A stretch of DNA of 64,000 nucleotides from Rhodocista pekingensis. GTDB taxonomy: Bacteria; Pseudomonadota; Alphaproteobacteria; Azospirillales; Azospirillaceae. Of this stretch, positions 25,036 through 32,816 are shown one piece after another. A model generated the notes under the pieces. The model made no database searches. It was given only the letters and a program-made list of their open reading frames with translations, and was not told where the DNA came from. The stretch is taken from assembly GCF_042665545.1 (NCBI RefSeq), contig NZ_JBHTCM010000004.1, positions 248,001 through 312,000 on the forward strand, read 5' to 3'. The translations under genes and the position numbers were made by a program. Numbering within the stretch: the first letter of the stretch is position 1; the number at the start of each line of letters is the position of its first letter.

Positions 25036-26808
25036 ATGATGCGACGACCCTTTATTTCCCGGAGATTTTTCAGCGATTATAGGCGGATGATCTCTCGACC
25101 GGTCCTTATCCTGGTCGCCGTCATCCTGATGGCGCTCCTTCCGTCATCCGCCCGCTCCCTGATGGCGACTGTTCCGACACCGGACGGAGAGGGTCCGGGA
25201 CCCGTGTCCCGGACCCTGACCATCGGCGTCAACGACTTTCCCGGGACCTTCCATCCGCTGATCGAAAGCCAGGGCATCCGCGACTACGTGGTCTGGATGG
25301 CGCAGCGGCCCCTGACCGCCTTCACGCCGGACTGGGAGCTGGCCTGCGTTCTCTGCACCGAACTGCCCACCGTCGGCAACGGTCGTATCCGGGAGGAGAA
25401 GCTGCCCGACGGGGATACCGGCGTGGCGGTGCGCTACACCCTGCTGCCGGATCTCAAGTGGGGGGACGGCACGCCCGTGACCACGCGCGACGTGGTCTTC
25501 ACCTGGCAGGTCGGCCGGCATCCCGACATCGGCAGCAATGCCTACGACGTCTTCGCCCGCGACATCCGGTCGATCGAGGCGGTGGACGACCGCACCTTCA
25601 TCGTCCACCGCCGGCACAGGAGCTGTGCCGCGGCGCAGTTGAACGAGATGGTGCTGCTGCCGGAGCATCTGGAACGCAAGGCGTTCGAGTCGGACCCCGC
25701 CACCTACCGGATCAACAGCCGGTACGAAGCCGACGTGACCGACCCCGGCCTCTGGCTCGGCCCCTACCGGCTGGCGGAGGTCGAGGCGGGGAAGGCGATC
25801 CAGCTCGAACGCAACCCGCACTGGAACGGCCGCCGGCCCTATTTCGACCGGATCGTCGTGCGCACCCTGGACAGGTCCGCCGAGCTTGAACGGGCGCTGC
25901 TGGCCGGAGAGGTGGACTACGTCTCGGGCGAGCATGGCTTCAGCGTGCATCAGTCGTCGCAGTTCGAGCGCCACTACGGCTTCCGCTTCACCGTGTTCTG
26001 GATGCAGGGGCTGGGATACCGGCACCTGGACGTCAACCACGACAATCCGGTCCTGGCGGATGTGCGTGTCCGCCGCGCCCTGCTGCTGGGACTGGACCGG
26101 GACACGATGAACGAGCGGCTCTATTACGGCCGCAACGTCATCGCCGACAGCGACACCAATCCGCTCGACGGCATCCACGATCCGGACGTGCGCCGGCATC
26201 CCTACGATCCGGCCGAGGCGATCCGGCTGCTGGAGGAGGCGGGCTGGCGCCGCGGGCCGGACGGCATCCGGGTCGATGCCGCCGGGCAGCCACTGGAGGT
26301 CGATCTGTGGGCCGGCCTGGGTGACCGCACCGTCGATCTGGAACTCCAGATCATCCAGGAGAACTGGCGCCGCCTGGGCGTCCGCATGGTGCCGCGGCGG
26401 ACGGCGGCCCGGGTCCTGTTCGGGGAGATCCTGCCGCAGCGGCGCTTCTCCGGTCTCGCCCTGTTCAGCTGGATCACCGCACCGCGGGAGGTTCCCCGCA
26501 GCGTGCTGCATTCCAGCCAGGTCCCGTCGGCCGACAACGGCTGGAGCGGCCTGAACTACGGCGGTTACCGCAACCCCGGGCTGGACCGGGTGCTGGACGA
26601 TCTGGAGCGGGTCTGCGAGCCGGAGGCCAACAGGGCACTGTGGTCGCGGTTGCAGCATCTCTATGCCGACGATCTGCCGGCCCTGCCGATCTTCCACATG
26701 GCCAACGCCTACTTCTTCCCCCCCTGGCTGAAGGGCGTCGTGCCCACCGGGCACCAGTTCGCCAGCACCATGGCCGTGGAGAACTGGCACCGCGAGGACG
26801 CGCCCTGA
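25036..26808 (+). CDS. Family 5 extracellular solute-binding protein (oligopeptide/dipeptide type)
   Basis: A 590-residue periplasmic binding protein. Adjacent Met codons lead to a hydrophobic export segment (V-L-I-L-V-A-V-I-L-M-A-L-L) ending in S-S-A-R-S. SBP_bac_5 features include L-T-I-G-V-N-D-F, D-L-K-W-G-D-G-T-P-V-T, G-P-Y-R-L and V-R-R-A-L-L-L-G-L-D-R. The family delivers peptides, nickel or other solutes to ABC permeases. No permease or ATPase gene lies in the window, so its partner must be elsewhere or it is a stand-alone sensor. The N-terminus is unusually long before the export segment. Confidence 0.85.
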   Translation: MMRRPFISRRFFSDYRRMISRPVLILVAVILMALLPSSARSLMATVPTPDGEGPGPVSRTLTIGVNDFPGTFHPLIESQGIRDYVVWMAQRPLTAFTPDWELACVLCTELPTVGNGRIREEKLPDGDTGVAVRYTLLPDLKWGDGTPVTTRDVVFTWQVGRHPDIGSNAYDVFARDIRSIEAVDDRTFIVHRRHRSCAAAQLNEMVLLPEHLERKAFESDPATYRINSRYEADVTDPGLWLGPYRLAEVEAGKAIQLERNPHWNGRRPYFDRIVVRTLDRSAELERALLAGEVDYVSGEHGFSVHQSSQFERHYGFRFTVFWMQGLGYRHLDVNHDNPVLADVRVRRALLLGLDRDTMNERLYYGRNVIADSDTNPLDGIHDPDVRRHPYDPAEAIRLLEEAGWRRGPDGIRVDAAGQPLEVDLWAGLGDRTVDLELQIIQENWRRLGVRMVPRRTAARVLFGEILPQRRFSGLALFSWITAPREVPRSVLHSSQVPSADNGWSGLNYGGYRNPGLDRVLDDLERVCEPEANRALWSRLQHLYADDLPALPIFHMANAYFFPPWLKGVVPTGHQFASTMAVENWHREDAP

Positions 26809-26915
26809 CGGCGTCGCCGCGGCCGGGCACCGCCACCCCGCGTCCGCACGCATGGTTGACGGGGACCGCGGGAGGCCGTACCGAGCCCTGATCCAAGCCT
26901 GGAGGATTGTCAGCC

Positions 26916-27446
26916 ATGACCTTGCGCCGTTCCTTCGCCCTTCTCGCCTTTGCGGCCCTGCTGGCCGGCCCGGCGGCCGCCCAGCAGCCCCCGTCGCCGG
27001 CGGACGACGCGCCGATCCGTGCCGAGAAGCCCGATCCGCAGAAGCAGTTCCTGATCGAGAACGCCAAGCGCCCGGGCTGGAAGACGACGCCCAGCGGCCT
27101 CCAGTACAAGGCGGTCAAGCCGGTCGCCAATCCCGCCGCCCCGTCGCCGCTGGCGACCGACGCGGTGCTCGTGAACTACGAGGGCCGGCTGATCGACGGC
27201 ACCGTCTTCGACAGTTCCTACGAGCGGGGCGAGCCCATCAGCTTCCCCCTGAACCGGGTGATCGCCGGCTGGACCGAGGGCGTGCAGCTCATGAAGGTGG
27301 GCGAGACCTACGAGTTCGCCATTCCCGGCCGGCTGGCCTATGGCGCCCGCGGCATTCCGCAGGCCGGCATCGGCCCGAACGCCACGTTGCTGTTCAAGGT
27401 CGAGCTGCTGGAGATCCTGCCGCCCGGCGCCATGCCGCCGCGCTGA
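26916..27446 (+). CDS. FKBP-type peptidyl-prolyl isomerase, exported
   Basis: A 176-residue protein with a signal peptide (F-A-L-L-A-F-A-A-L-L-A-G, cleavage after A-A-A-Q). After a short linker, the FKBP domain runs from about residue 65 to the end with V-L-V-N-Y-E-G-R-L-I-D-G-T-V-F-D-S-S, V-I-A-G-W-T-E-G-V and P-G-R-L-A-Y-G. It would catalyse proline cis-trans isomerisation during envelope protein folding. GGAGG lies 10 bases before the ATG. A strong terminator follows. Confidence 0.93.
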   Translation: MTLRRSFALLAFAALLAGPAAAQQPPSPADDAPIRAEKPDPQKQFLIENAKRPGWKTTPSGLQYKAVKPVANPAAPSPLATDAVLVNYEGRLIDGTVFDSSYERGEPISFPLNRVIAGWTEGVQLMKVGETYEFAIPGRLAYGARGIPQAGIGPNATLLFKVELLEILPPGAMPPR

Positions 27447-27459
27447 CGCAAGCGGGTCC

Positions 27460-27493
27460 GCGCCCCGGCCGGTCAAGGGCCGGGGCGCCTTTC
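27460..27493 (+). terminator. Intrinsic terminator after FKBP isomerase
   Basis: Perfect 11-bp stem GCGCCCCGGCC (27460-27470) with GGCCGGGGCGC (27478-27488), seven-base loop, then CTTTCC. It also separates the convergent nicotinate phosphoribosyltransferase gene. Confidence 0.8.
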
Positions 27494-27505
27494 CGGAAGA
27501 GACCG

Positions 27506-28657
27506 TCAGCGGCGCAGCAGGAACTCGCGCCCGACCTTCACCCGCTTCACACCGTCATACTCCACGATATCGGCGGTGGCGTAGGTCTCCGCCCATGCAT
27601 CGGGCAGGTAGGAGCCGGTGCCGATCACGTCGATGGGCGCGGCCGCATCCGCCATCAGCCGGCACTTGGCCGGATTGAAGCCGGAGGAGGCGACGATCTT
27701 CACCCGCTCGAACCCGGCCTCGTCCAGCCGCTCGCGCACCCAATGGATGGCGGCGGCGGAGACGCCGGGACCGACCAGGTAGCGCAGTTCCGTCTCGTCC
27801 CGGTAGCCGCGGATCGCGTGCGGCACGCGGCGGTCCAGCACGGCATAGGACTGCGGCGGGTCCAGCCCCTCGCAGAAGCGCCCGCCGGGCGTGTCCAGCC
27901 GGATGGCGAGCTTCCCGGCCGCGGCCAGATCGGGGAAGCGCCGGCAGACCTCCAGGCTGTCGGACACCTCGCGCCCGAAATAGTCCACCAGCACGGTCAT
28001 CGGCTGATCGGGAAAGGTTTCCCGGTACATCTCCGCCGCCCGCACCGTGGAACCCGCATAGCCGATCAGGGCGTGCGGCATGGTGCCGAGGCCGCGGTCG
28101 CGGCCGAACCAGTGCGCCGTCGCGTCCGTGGCGTTGCCGACGAAGCCGACGGCGCCGGCCTTGCGCTTCGCCCGCTCCGACCCGACGGAGGCGGCATAGG
28201 CCATGATCTCCGCCATCTCCGTCCCGGCGCAGTGCCGCGCGTCCATCGCCAGGAAGGCGACCTTCGGCAGGCCGGCGCACATGGTCCAGGCGTTGTAGGC
28301 GGCCACGCAGGCCGGGCCGAGCTTCATCAGGAACAGGGTCTCCAACTCCACCAGCCCGGTGAAGGGGCCGGTGATCCAGAGCATGGGCTCGCCCGCGCCC
28401 ACCCACTTGCCTTCGGGATAGTTGACCTCGACCTCGATGGCGAAGCCCCGCGCCGCCGCCATGGCCTCCAGCCAGTCCAGCGCCAGCCGGTGCGCCGCCA
28501 CCACCGGGCGGCGCATGAACACGGCATAGGTGACGCGCCGGTCGCCGAACCGCTCGACCACCTGCCGGGTGCGCTGGAAATAGGCGTCCGTCCAGCGCGG
28601 TACGTCCGCGGCGGCGGGGGGCGTGGGGGTGGCGGTCGGTCGGTCGGGATCGGCCAT
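27506..28657 (-). CDS. pncB: Nicotinate phosphoribosyltransferase family protein
   Basis: A 383-residue enzyme of NAD salvage, converting nicotinate and phosphoribosyl pyrophosphate to nicotinate mononucleotide. Family features are the N-terminal T-D-A-Y-F, the central F-V-G-N-A-T and G-T-M-P-H-A-L-I substrate motifs, R-L-D-T-P-G-G-R, and V-K-I-V-A-S-S-G-F-N with G-T-G-S-Y for the phosphoribosyl group. It belongs to the shorter bacterial/archaeal branch rather than the E. coli type. The ATG at 28657 is the natural start; the longer frame passes through repeat DNA. The promoter region holds two exact 17-bp direct repeats and is shared with the divergent ferritin-like gene. Confidence 0.85.
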   Translation of the reverse strand: MADPDRPTATPTPPAAADVPRWTDAYFQRTRQVVERFGDRRVTYAVFMRRPVVAAHRLALDWLEAMAAARGFAIEVEVNYPEGKWVGAGEPMLWITGPFTGLVELETLFLMKLGPACVAAYNAWTMCAGLPKVAFLAMDARHCAGTEMAEIMAYAASVGSERAKRKAGAVGFVGNATDATAHWFGRDRGLGTMPHALIGYAGSTVRAAEMYRETFPDQPMTVLVDYFGREVSDSLEVCRRFPDLAAAGKLAIRLDTPGGRFCEGLDPPQSYAVLDRRVPHAIRGYRDETELRYLVGPGVSAAAIHWVRERLDEAGFERVKIVASSGFNPAKCRLMADAAAPIDVIGTGSYLPDAWAETYATADIVEYDGVKRVKVGREFLLRR

Positions 28658-28678
28658 GGCTGCGGGGTTCCGGACAGT

Positions 28679-28716
28679 TGATCGCGCGAACATAGAGGGT
28701 GATCGCGCGAACATAG
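28679..28716. promoter_or_regulatory. Two exact 17-bp direct repeats, candidate operator
   Basis: TGATCGCGCGAACATAG occurs at 28679-28695 and again at 28700-28716, a spacing of 21 bp or two helical turns. The pair lies 22 bp upstream of the phosphoribosyltransferase ATG and about 125 bp upstream of the divergent ferritin-like gene. This geometry suits cooperative binding of a regulator to one DNA face. The regulator is unknown. Confidence 0.5.
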
Positions 28717-28841
28717 CGGCGCTTCCGGCGCCGGGCGAGAGCCGATGCAACGGACGGCGCCGCGGCCTGTTCTCCCCGGGGCCGGCCGGCGGGCCGCCGC
28801 GTCCGCCCCGGCGAACCAGAAGATCGAAGGAGCACGCACCC

Positions 28842-29342
28842 ATGGCCACCAAGACCATGCAGGACCTCCTGCTGGAGGAACTGCGCGACATCTACGACGC
28901 CGAGAAGCAGGCCCTGAAGGCCTACAACAAGCTGATCAAGGCCGTCAGCCACGACAAGCTGAAGGAGGCCTTCCAGACGCACAAGGAGCAGACGGAAGGC
29001 CAGATCGAGCGCCTGAAGCAGGCGTTCGAACTGCTCGATCAGCGCCCCCGCGGCAAGCACTGCGACGCCATGGAAGGGCTGATCCAGGAGGCGCAGGCGC
29101 TCCTCGACGAGGGGCTGCCCTCGGAGCTTCTGGACGTGGCCATCATCGCCGCCGCTCAGAAGATGGAGCATTACGAGATCGCGGCCTACGGCTCCGTCCA
29201 CGCCTATGCGCAGGGCCTCGGCAACGAGGAACTGGCCTCCCTGCTGGAGGAGACGCTGAACGAGGAGAAGGAGACGGACAGGCTGCTCAACGACATCGCC
29301 GTCAAGGACGTGAACAGGCGGGCGATGCAGCAGGCCGCCTGA
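28842..29342 (+). CDS. DUF892 ferritin-like protein (YciE/YciF family)
   Basis: A 166-residue all-helical protein. Start D-L-L-L-E-E-L-R-D-I-Y-D-A-E-K-Q is the hallmark of the YciF/YciE family, a ferritin-like four-helix bundle with a di-metal site. Potential ligands include Glu/Asp in E-L-R-D-I-Y-D-A-E, H-K-E-Q, K-M-E-H-Y-E and E-E-T-L-N-E-E-K. The family is induced by osmotic, oxidative or general stress in other bacteria, function unsettled. GAAGGAG lies ten bases before the ATG. Confidence 0.9.
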   Translation: MATKTMQDLLLEELRDIYDAEKQALKAYNKLIKAVSHDKLKEAFQTHKEQTEGQIERLKQAFELLDQRPRGKHCDAMEGLIQEAQALLDEGLPSELLDVAIIAAAQKMEHYEIAAYGSVHAYAQGLGNEELASLLEETLNEEKETDRLLNDIAVKDVNRRAMQQAA

Positions 29343-29373
29343 CGGCGGTTCCCGCCGCGGACGGAAGACGGGT

Positions 29374-29405
29374 ACGGCCCCATCCCCGGGCGGGGGTGGG
29401 GCCGT
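29374..29405. terminator. Bidirectional hairpin between convergent genes
   Basis: ACGGCCCCATCCCC (29374-29387) pairs with GGGGGTGGGGCCGT (29392-29405) with one G-T wobble and a four-base loop. It lies between the ferritin-like gene and the CnrX-like gene, which converge. T-runs are poor on both sides. Confidence 0.6.
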
Positions 29406-29411
29406 TCGCTG

Positions 29412-30056
29412 TCAGCGCTCGCCGCCCGGTTCTGGCCCTCCCGGTTCTGGCCCTCCCGGTTCTGGCCCTCCCGGTTCTGGCCCTCCCGGTTCTGGCCCGT
29501 CGGGACCGGGCCTGTCCGGGCCGTGGCGTTCGACGGTGCCCCTGTCGCGGTCCCTGTCGTGGTCGGCCCGGTCCGGCCGCTCCCGCCCGGAGGAGCGGCG
29601 CTCCTTCGGCGGCGGGGGCGGGGGCAGGGTGCCGCGGGCCTGTTCCTCGGCCATGGTCCGGACCACCGCCTCGTGCAGCCGTTGCTGCATCGTCGTCGTC
29701 GCCTGCCGCGCGGAGGCGAAGGCCGCCTCCGCCGCTGCCGGGTCGAACGGGCGGGCGGTAAGCGCGCTGCGGATGCCCTCGCGGGCCTTGCGCAGATCGG
29801 CGAAGTAGCGGGCGCCGTCGCCGGGTCCCTCGCGCCGAAGGCGGGCAATGACATTACCCACGGTTTCATCCGGGATCAGCGCCACGCCCGGCCCCATGAA
29901 CTGGAGCACCGCCGGTCCTTCCCAGGGGGGGCGTCCGTCGCGCCCGTCGCGGCTGTCGCGTCCGACCGCATGGCCGATGGCGATGCCGGCGATCAGCAGG
30001 TTGATGCAGAGCGAAACCGCCAGCAGGATGGAGAGGGTCAGGGTCGTGCGGGTCAT
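29412..30056 (-). CDS. CnrX-like periplasmic metal-sensor/heavy-metal resistance protein
   Basis: A 214-residue protein with one N-terminal membrane anchor (L-S-I-L-L-A-V-S-L-C-I-N-L-L-I-A) and a periplasmic helical domain. The L-R-R-E-G / F-D-P-A-A-A-E-A-A-F / M-Q-Q-R-L-H-E-A-V-V pattern is that of the CnrX/heavy-metal resistance family (PF13801-like). The C-terminal 70 residues are Pro/Arg/Asp-rich, ending in five P-E-P-G-G repeats. The start overlaps the anti-sigma stop (ATGA). In the Cupriavidus CnrYXH system the periplasmic CnrX senses Ni/Co and controls release of sigma CnrH by CnrY. The metal here is not known, and few His are present. Confidence 0.75.
   Translation of the reverse strand: MTRTTLTLSILLAVSLCINLLIAGIAIGHAVGRDSRDGRDGRPPWEGPAVLQFMGPGVALIPDETVGNVIARLRREGPGDGARYFADLRKAREGIRSALTARPFDPAAAEAAFASARQATTTMQQRLHEAVVRTMAEEQARGTLPPPPPPKERRSSGRERPDRADHDRDRDRGTVERHGPDRPGPDGPEPGGPEPGGPEPGGPEPGGPEPGGER
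29425..29499 (-). repeat. Five tandem 15-bp repeats coding P-E-P-G-G
   Basis: Unit CCCGGTTCTGGCCCT on the forward strand occurs five times back to back, the last copy with one change. It is in frame at the C-terminus of the CnrX-like protein, so copy-number change would lengthen or shorten the tail without frameshift. Confidence 0.9.
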
Positions 30057-30517
30057 GGCCAGCTGTCCAGGTCGGGAAGGTCCGTCGTCAGGGCTGTCAC
30101 CAGGTCCGTGTCGGCGGTCTGGTCGGTGACCGGCGTCACGCCGGGGATGGCGACATGCCCGCCATAGCCGAGCATGAACCCGACGAGACCGCAGGCGACG
30201 GCGCTGCCGAAGCCGGCGGTCCATTGTTTCCAGGGGGCGGCGAAGACCGATCCCAGCCATGCGACGAGGCCGGGCTGCGCCACCGTGCGCGGATGTTCCA
30301 ACGGCAGCGCCAGGACGGCACGCCGCAGCGACGCGCCGGCCTCCAGCGTGGGCAGGTCCGGCAGGATGTCGGCCAGCAGCGTCGCCGCTTCCAGGTCCCG
30401 GCGCGCCGCCTCCGAGCTGTCCAGCAGGGCCAGGGCGGCGGTGCGCTCATGGTCGGGCCAGGTTTCCAGGCAGGGACCCAGCCGGTCGAGCAGGTCCGCG
30501 AATCGGGTCGGGGTCAT
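30053..30517 (-). CDS. Putative membrane anti-sigma factor
   Basis: A 154-residue protein with a cytoplasmic N-terminal half, one transmembrane helix at about residues 101-120 and a periplasmic tail of about 34 residues. It lacks the zinc-binding H-x3-C-x2-C motif of ZAS anti-sigma factors. Identification rests on context: it sits between an ECF sigma gene and a CnrX-like sensor with ATGA overlaps at both ends, the position and topology of CnrY. The predicted role is to hold the sigma factor at the membrane until the periplasmic partner signals. Confidence 0.65.
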   Translation of the reverse strand: MTPTRFADLLDRLGPCLETWPDHERTAALALLDSSEAARRDLEAATLLADILPDLPTLEAGASLRRAVLALPLEHPRTVAQPGLVAWLGSVFAAPWKQWTAGFGSAVACGLVGFMLGYGGHVAIPGVTPVTDQTADTDLVTALTTDLPDLDSWP

Positions 30518-31200
30518 GTCCGCCCTCCTTCAGTTCCATCCGTACCGGACTCTCCGCCGCCGCCGGTCAGGCGCTCGCGCAGGGCGCGACGGGCACGCAC
30601 GAGCAGGGCCTCGAACGCCTTCACGCCGATGCCCAGCGATGTCGCGGCCTCGGCATTGCTGAGACCGAGATCGTAGGTCAGGGACACCGCCGCCCGCTGG
30701 CGTTCCGGCAGGTCCTGGACGGCGCGGGCCACGGCCTCGGCCGTCTGCCGCCGCTCGATCCGGGTGACGGCATCCTCCGCCGGGTCCGCCGGCTCGTCGG
30801 CCGACTCCAGATCGTCATGGACCGGGCGGCGGCGGGCGTCCAGGCAGAGATTGACAGTGATCCGGTAGAACCAGGTGGAGAAGCGGGCCGCCTCCGGGCG
30901 GAAGCGGTCCGCGCTCTGCCACAGGCGCAGGAACGCTTCCTGCGCGACGTCCTCGGCGGCCGCGCGGCTGCCCAGCACACGGACGGCCACGGTCACGGTG
31001 CGGTCGAGGTGGCGGGCGACCAGTTCCGCATAGGCGGCCCGGTCGCCGGCCGCGACGCGGCCCACCAGGGCCTCGTCGCTTTCCGACCGTGTCGTGTTCT
31101 CGGGCGTGCTGCTCACCTGTGCCACCGTCAGGACCGGCTGGCCCCGGTGCCGGCCGGGGTCCCCGGTGGACAGGGTACGCACGGCCGCCGGCGATTTCAT
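30514..31200 (-). CDS. ECF-family RNA polymerase sigma factor
   Basis: A 228-residue protein with an N-terminal extension of about 40 residues. Region 2 contains A-A-E-D-V-A-Q-E-A-F-L-R-L-W and F-S-T-W-F-Y-R-I-T-V-N-L-C; region 4 contains L-P-E-R-Q-R-A-A-V-S-L-T-Y and a helix-turn-helix. Region 3 is absent, as in all ECF sigma factors. It overlaps both the upstream EF-hand gene and the downstream anti-sigma gene by four bases. It probably directs transcription of its own operon and metal or envelope-stress genes; I did not find a convincing ECF promoter. Confidence 0.92.
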   Translation of the reverse strand: MKSPAAVRTLSTGDPGRHRGQPVLTVAQVSSTPENTTRSESDEALVGRVAAGDRAAYAELVARHLDRTVTVAVRVLGSRAAAEDVAQEAFLRLWQSADRFRPEAARFSTWFYRITVNLCLDARRRPVHDDLESADEPADPAEDAVTRIERRQTAEAVARAVQDLPERQRAAVSLTYDLGLSNAEAATSLGIGVKAFEALLVRARRALRERLTGGGGESGTDGTEGGRT

Positions 31201-31670
31201 CGGTCCTTCCAGCGCTCGCCGCGGTCGCCACGGCCGGGCCGGTCGTTCTTGTCGATCTTGCCGTCGCCGTTGCGGTCCCAGCGGCCGAAGGCTTCGTCGT
31301 TGCGGGCGGCGTATTCCTCCTTGGTTACAATGCCGTCCTTGTTCGTGTCCAGGGCATCGAACAGGCGGCCGGCCATGGCCTCCCGGCGCTCTTCCCGCCG
31401 TTCCTCGCGGGCCTTCTCCATCAGATCGGGGAATTCCTCGCGGTTGATGCGGCCCGTCCCCTTCGGATCGAGCGCCTTGAACTGGGCTTCGCGGAACGCC
31501 TTGAACTCGTCCCGGTCGATCACGCCGTTCTTGTCGGCGTCGAACGCCGCCATGGCGGGGCCGGCGAAGAGCCCGTCGGGTCCGGGAGCGCCCGGGCCCG
31601 GGCCGGGCTGGGCCATCGCCGGCAGGGCGAGCAAGGCGGTCAGGGAGGCCGACAGCAGCAGGGTCTTCAT
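31197..31670 (-). CDS. Exported four-EF-hand calcium-binding protein
   Basis: A 157-residue protein with a signal peptide (L-L-L-S-A-S-L-T-A-L-L-A-L-P-A-M-A). Four EF-hand loops are visible near residues 44-55 (D-A-D-K-N-G), 68-79 (D-P-K-G-T-G), 108-119 (D-T-N-K-D-G) and 132-143 (D-R-N-G-D-G), with an Arg/Glu-rich helix between hands two and three. Such proteins bind Ca2+ in the periplasm. It is the first gene of a four-gene operon, with an ATGA overlap onto the sigma-factor gene. I infer that it feeds a calcium or metal signal into the sigma/anti-sigma switch, or buffers divalent ions. Confidence 0.88.
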   Translation of the reverse strand: MKTLLLSASLTALLALPAMAQPGPGPGAPGPDGLFAGPAMAAFDADKNGVIDRDEFKAFREAQFKALDPKGTGRINREEFPDLMEKAREERREERREAMAGRLFDALDTNKDGIVTKEEYAARNDEAFGRWDRNGDGKIDKNDRPGRGDRGERWKDR

Positions 31671-31683
31671 CTCAACACCTCGT

Positions 31684-31746
31684 CAGGGTTCCGGCGGGGG
31701 TCCGTCCCGCCGTCATCCCTTGTACGGACGGGGCGACGGAACCCTG
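31684..31746. promoter_or_regulatory. Widely spaced 9-bp inverted repeat upstream of EF-hand/sigma operon
   Basis: CAGGGTTCC (31684-31692) and GGAACCCTG (31738-31746) are perfect inverted copies 45 bp apart, in the divergent region between the EF-hand gene and the forward unknown gene. The GGAAC core resembles ECF -35 elements, but matching -10 elements were not found. Confidence 0.35.
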
Positions 31747-31873
31747 CGCAGGCCCGGAACAGGGTGCCGTGGAGGATGCGCGATCCTGTCCGGATGTGGT
31801 AAATCCGTTTCCGGATTCGTTGTAACTGGCGGTGCCGGACGGTGGCTGGCGCTGCCGGAGGGATCGGGGGCGG

Positions 31874-32731
31874 ATGTCGGTCGTCGGGGGCGAGCAGAAG
31901 ACGCGCGGCGTCATCTATGGCCGGAGCCTGGACCAGCGTCCGCTGCCCCCCGCCGCCGAGGTCCTGCCCAACGGCATCCGGGTGGCGGACATGGACGCCG
32001 TCTCCCTGCCGCAGAAGACATGGCGCGACCAGCTCCGTCTGTTCCTCCAGGCCAGCGGTCTGACCACCATCCCCGGCGTGGTCCGGCTGCGCTGGCAGGC
32101 GCACGACGTCATCGACTGGCTCCAGGGATCGCTGCTGGGCAAGGGACGGAGCCGGCGGGCCAGCATCACCCACCCGCTCCAGCTCATGCCGGCCATCGAG
32201 TTCATGATGGGCACGCCGGCGGAGCTGGACGTGGAGCGGCGGATGATGCAGGCGCTGCTGGGGCGGGGGCTGGTGGAATACCGACGGCGGCTGAGCCAGG
32301 CGCGCGAGCGGCCGCTGGTCTTCGCCCGGGAGGCGTCCGCCTGTTTCATGGCGGGCTTCAAGGAGCAGCAGCTCGTCGGCCGCATCTCCAGCCCGGCGGA
32401 GCATTTCCAGACGGTGCAGCGGATCTACCGCAACTACTACTTCTTCCGGACCAATTACATCTTCTCGATCATCGCGCGCGAACCGCCGGAGTCGGGCAGC
32501 AAGCTCTTCTCCAAGTTCATGCGCGTGAGCTTCTTCCTCTCCACCATCCAGGAAGACGGCACCATCGCCGCCAAACCCTCCTACCGGCTGCTGCCGCCGA
32601 AGGAGCATGTGGTCTTCCTCGCCAAGCGGGATGCGGGGCTCCAGGCCAAGCTGCGGGAGGACGAGCAGCTCCGGGCGGAGTTGCAGCAGGTGCTGAAGTA
32701 CTTCCGTCCCCTGCGCCAGGGTCCGCTGTGA
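31874..32731 (+). CDS. Protein of unknown function (285 aa)
   Basis: I do not recognise a family. The protein is basic and mostly helical, with no signal peptide or membrane segment. The ATG at 31874 was chosen because upstream codons are Arg/Gly-rich noise. Visible features are W-R-D-Q-L-R-L-F-L-Q near residue 45, repeated aromatic clusters around residues 175-195 (R-N-Y-Y-F-F-R-T-N-Y-I-F), and a charged C-terminal helix. Codon pattern is like its neighbours. It is divergent from the sigma-factor operon and 85 bp upstream of the crotonase gene. Confidence 0.7.
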   Translation: MSVVGGEQKTRGVIYGRSLDQRPLPPAAEVLPNGIRVADMDAVSLPQKTWRDQLRLFLQASGLTTIPGVVRLRWQAHDVIDWLQGSLLGKGRSRRASITHPLQLMPAIEFMMGTPAELDVERRMMQALLGRGLVEYRRRLSQARERPLVFAREASACFMAGFKEQQLVGRISSPAEHFQTVQRIYRNYYFFRTNYIFSIIAREPPESGSKLFSKFMRVSFFLSTIQEDGTIAAKPSYRLLPPKEHVVFLAKRDAGLQAKLREDEQLRAELQQVLKYFRPLRQGPL

Positions 32732-32816
32732 GGACCCGGTCCACCTTTGCGTAGCGGGGCCTGGGCCCGGATGCTAGACAGCGTCCCGTTCCCGCCTGCG
32801 TTTCCGGACCGGACCG

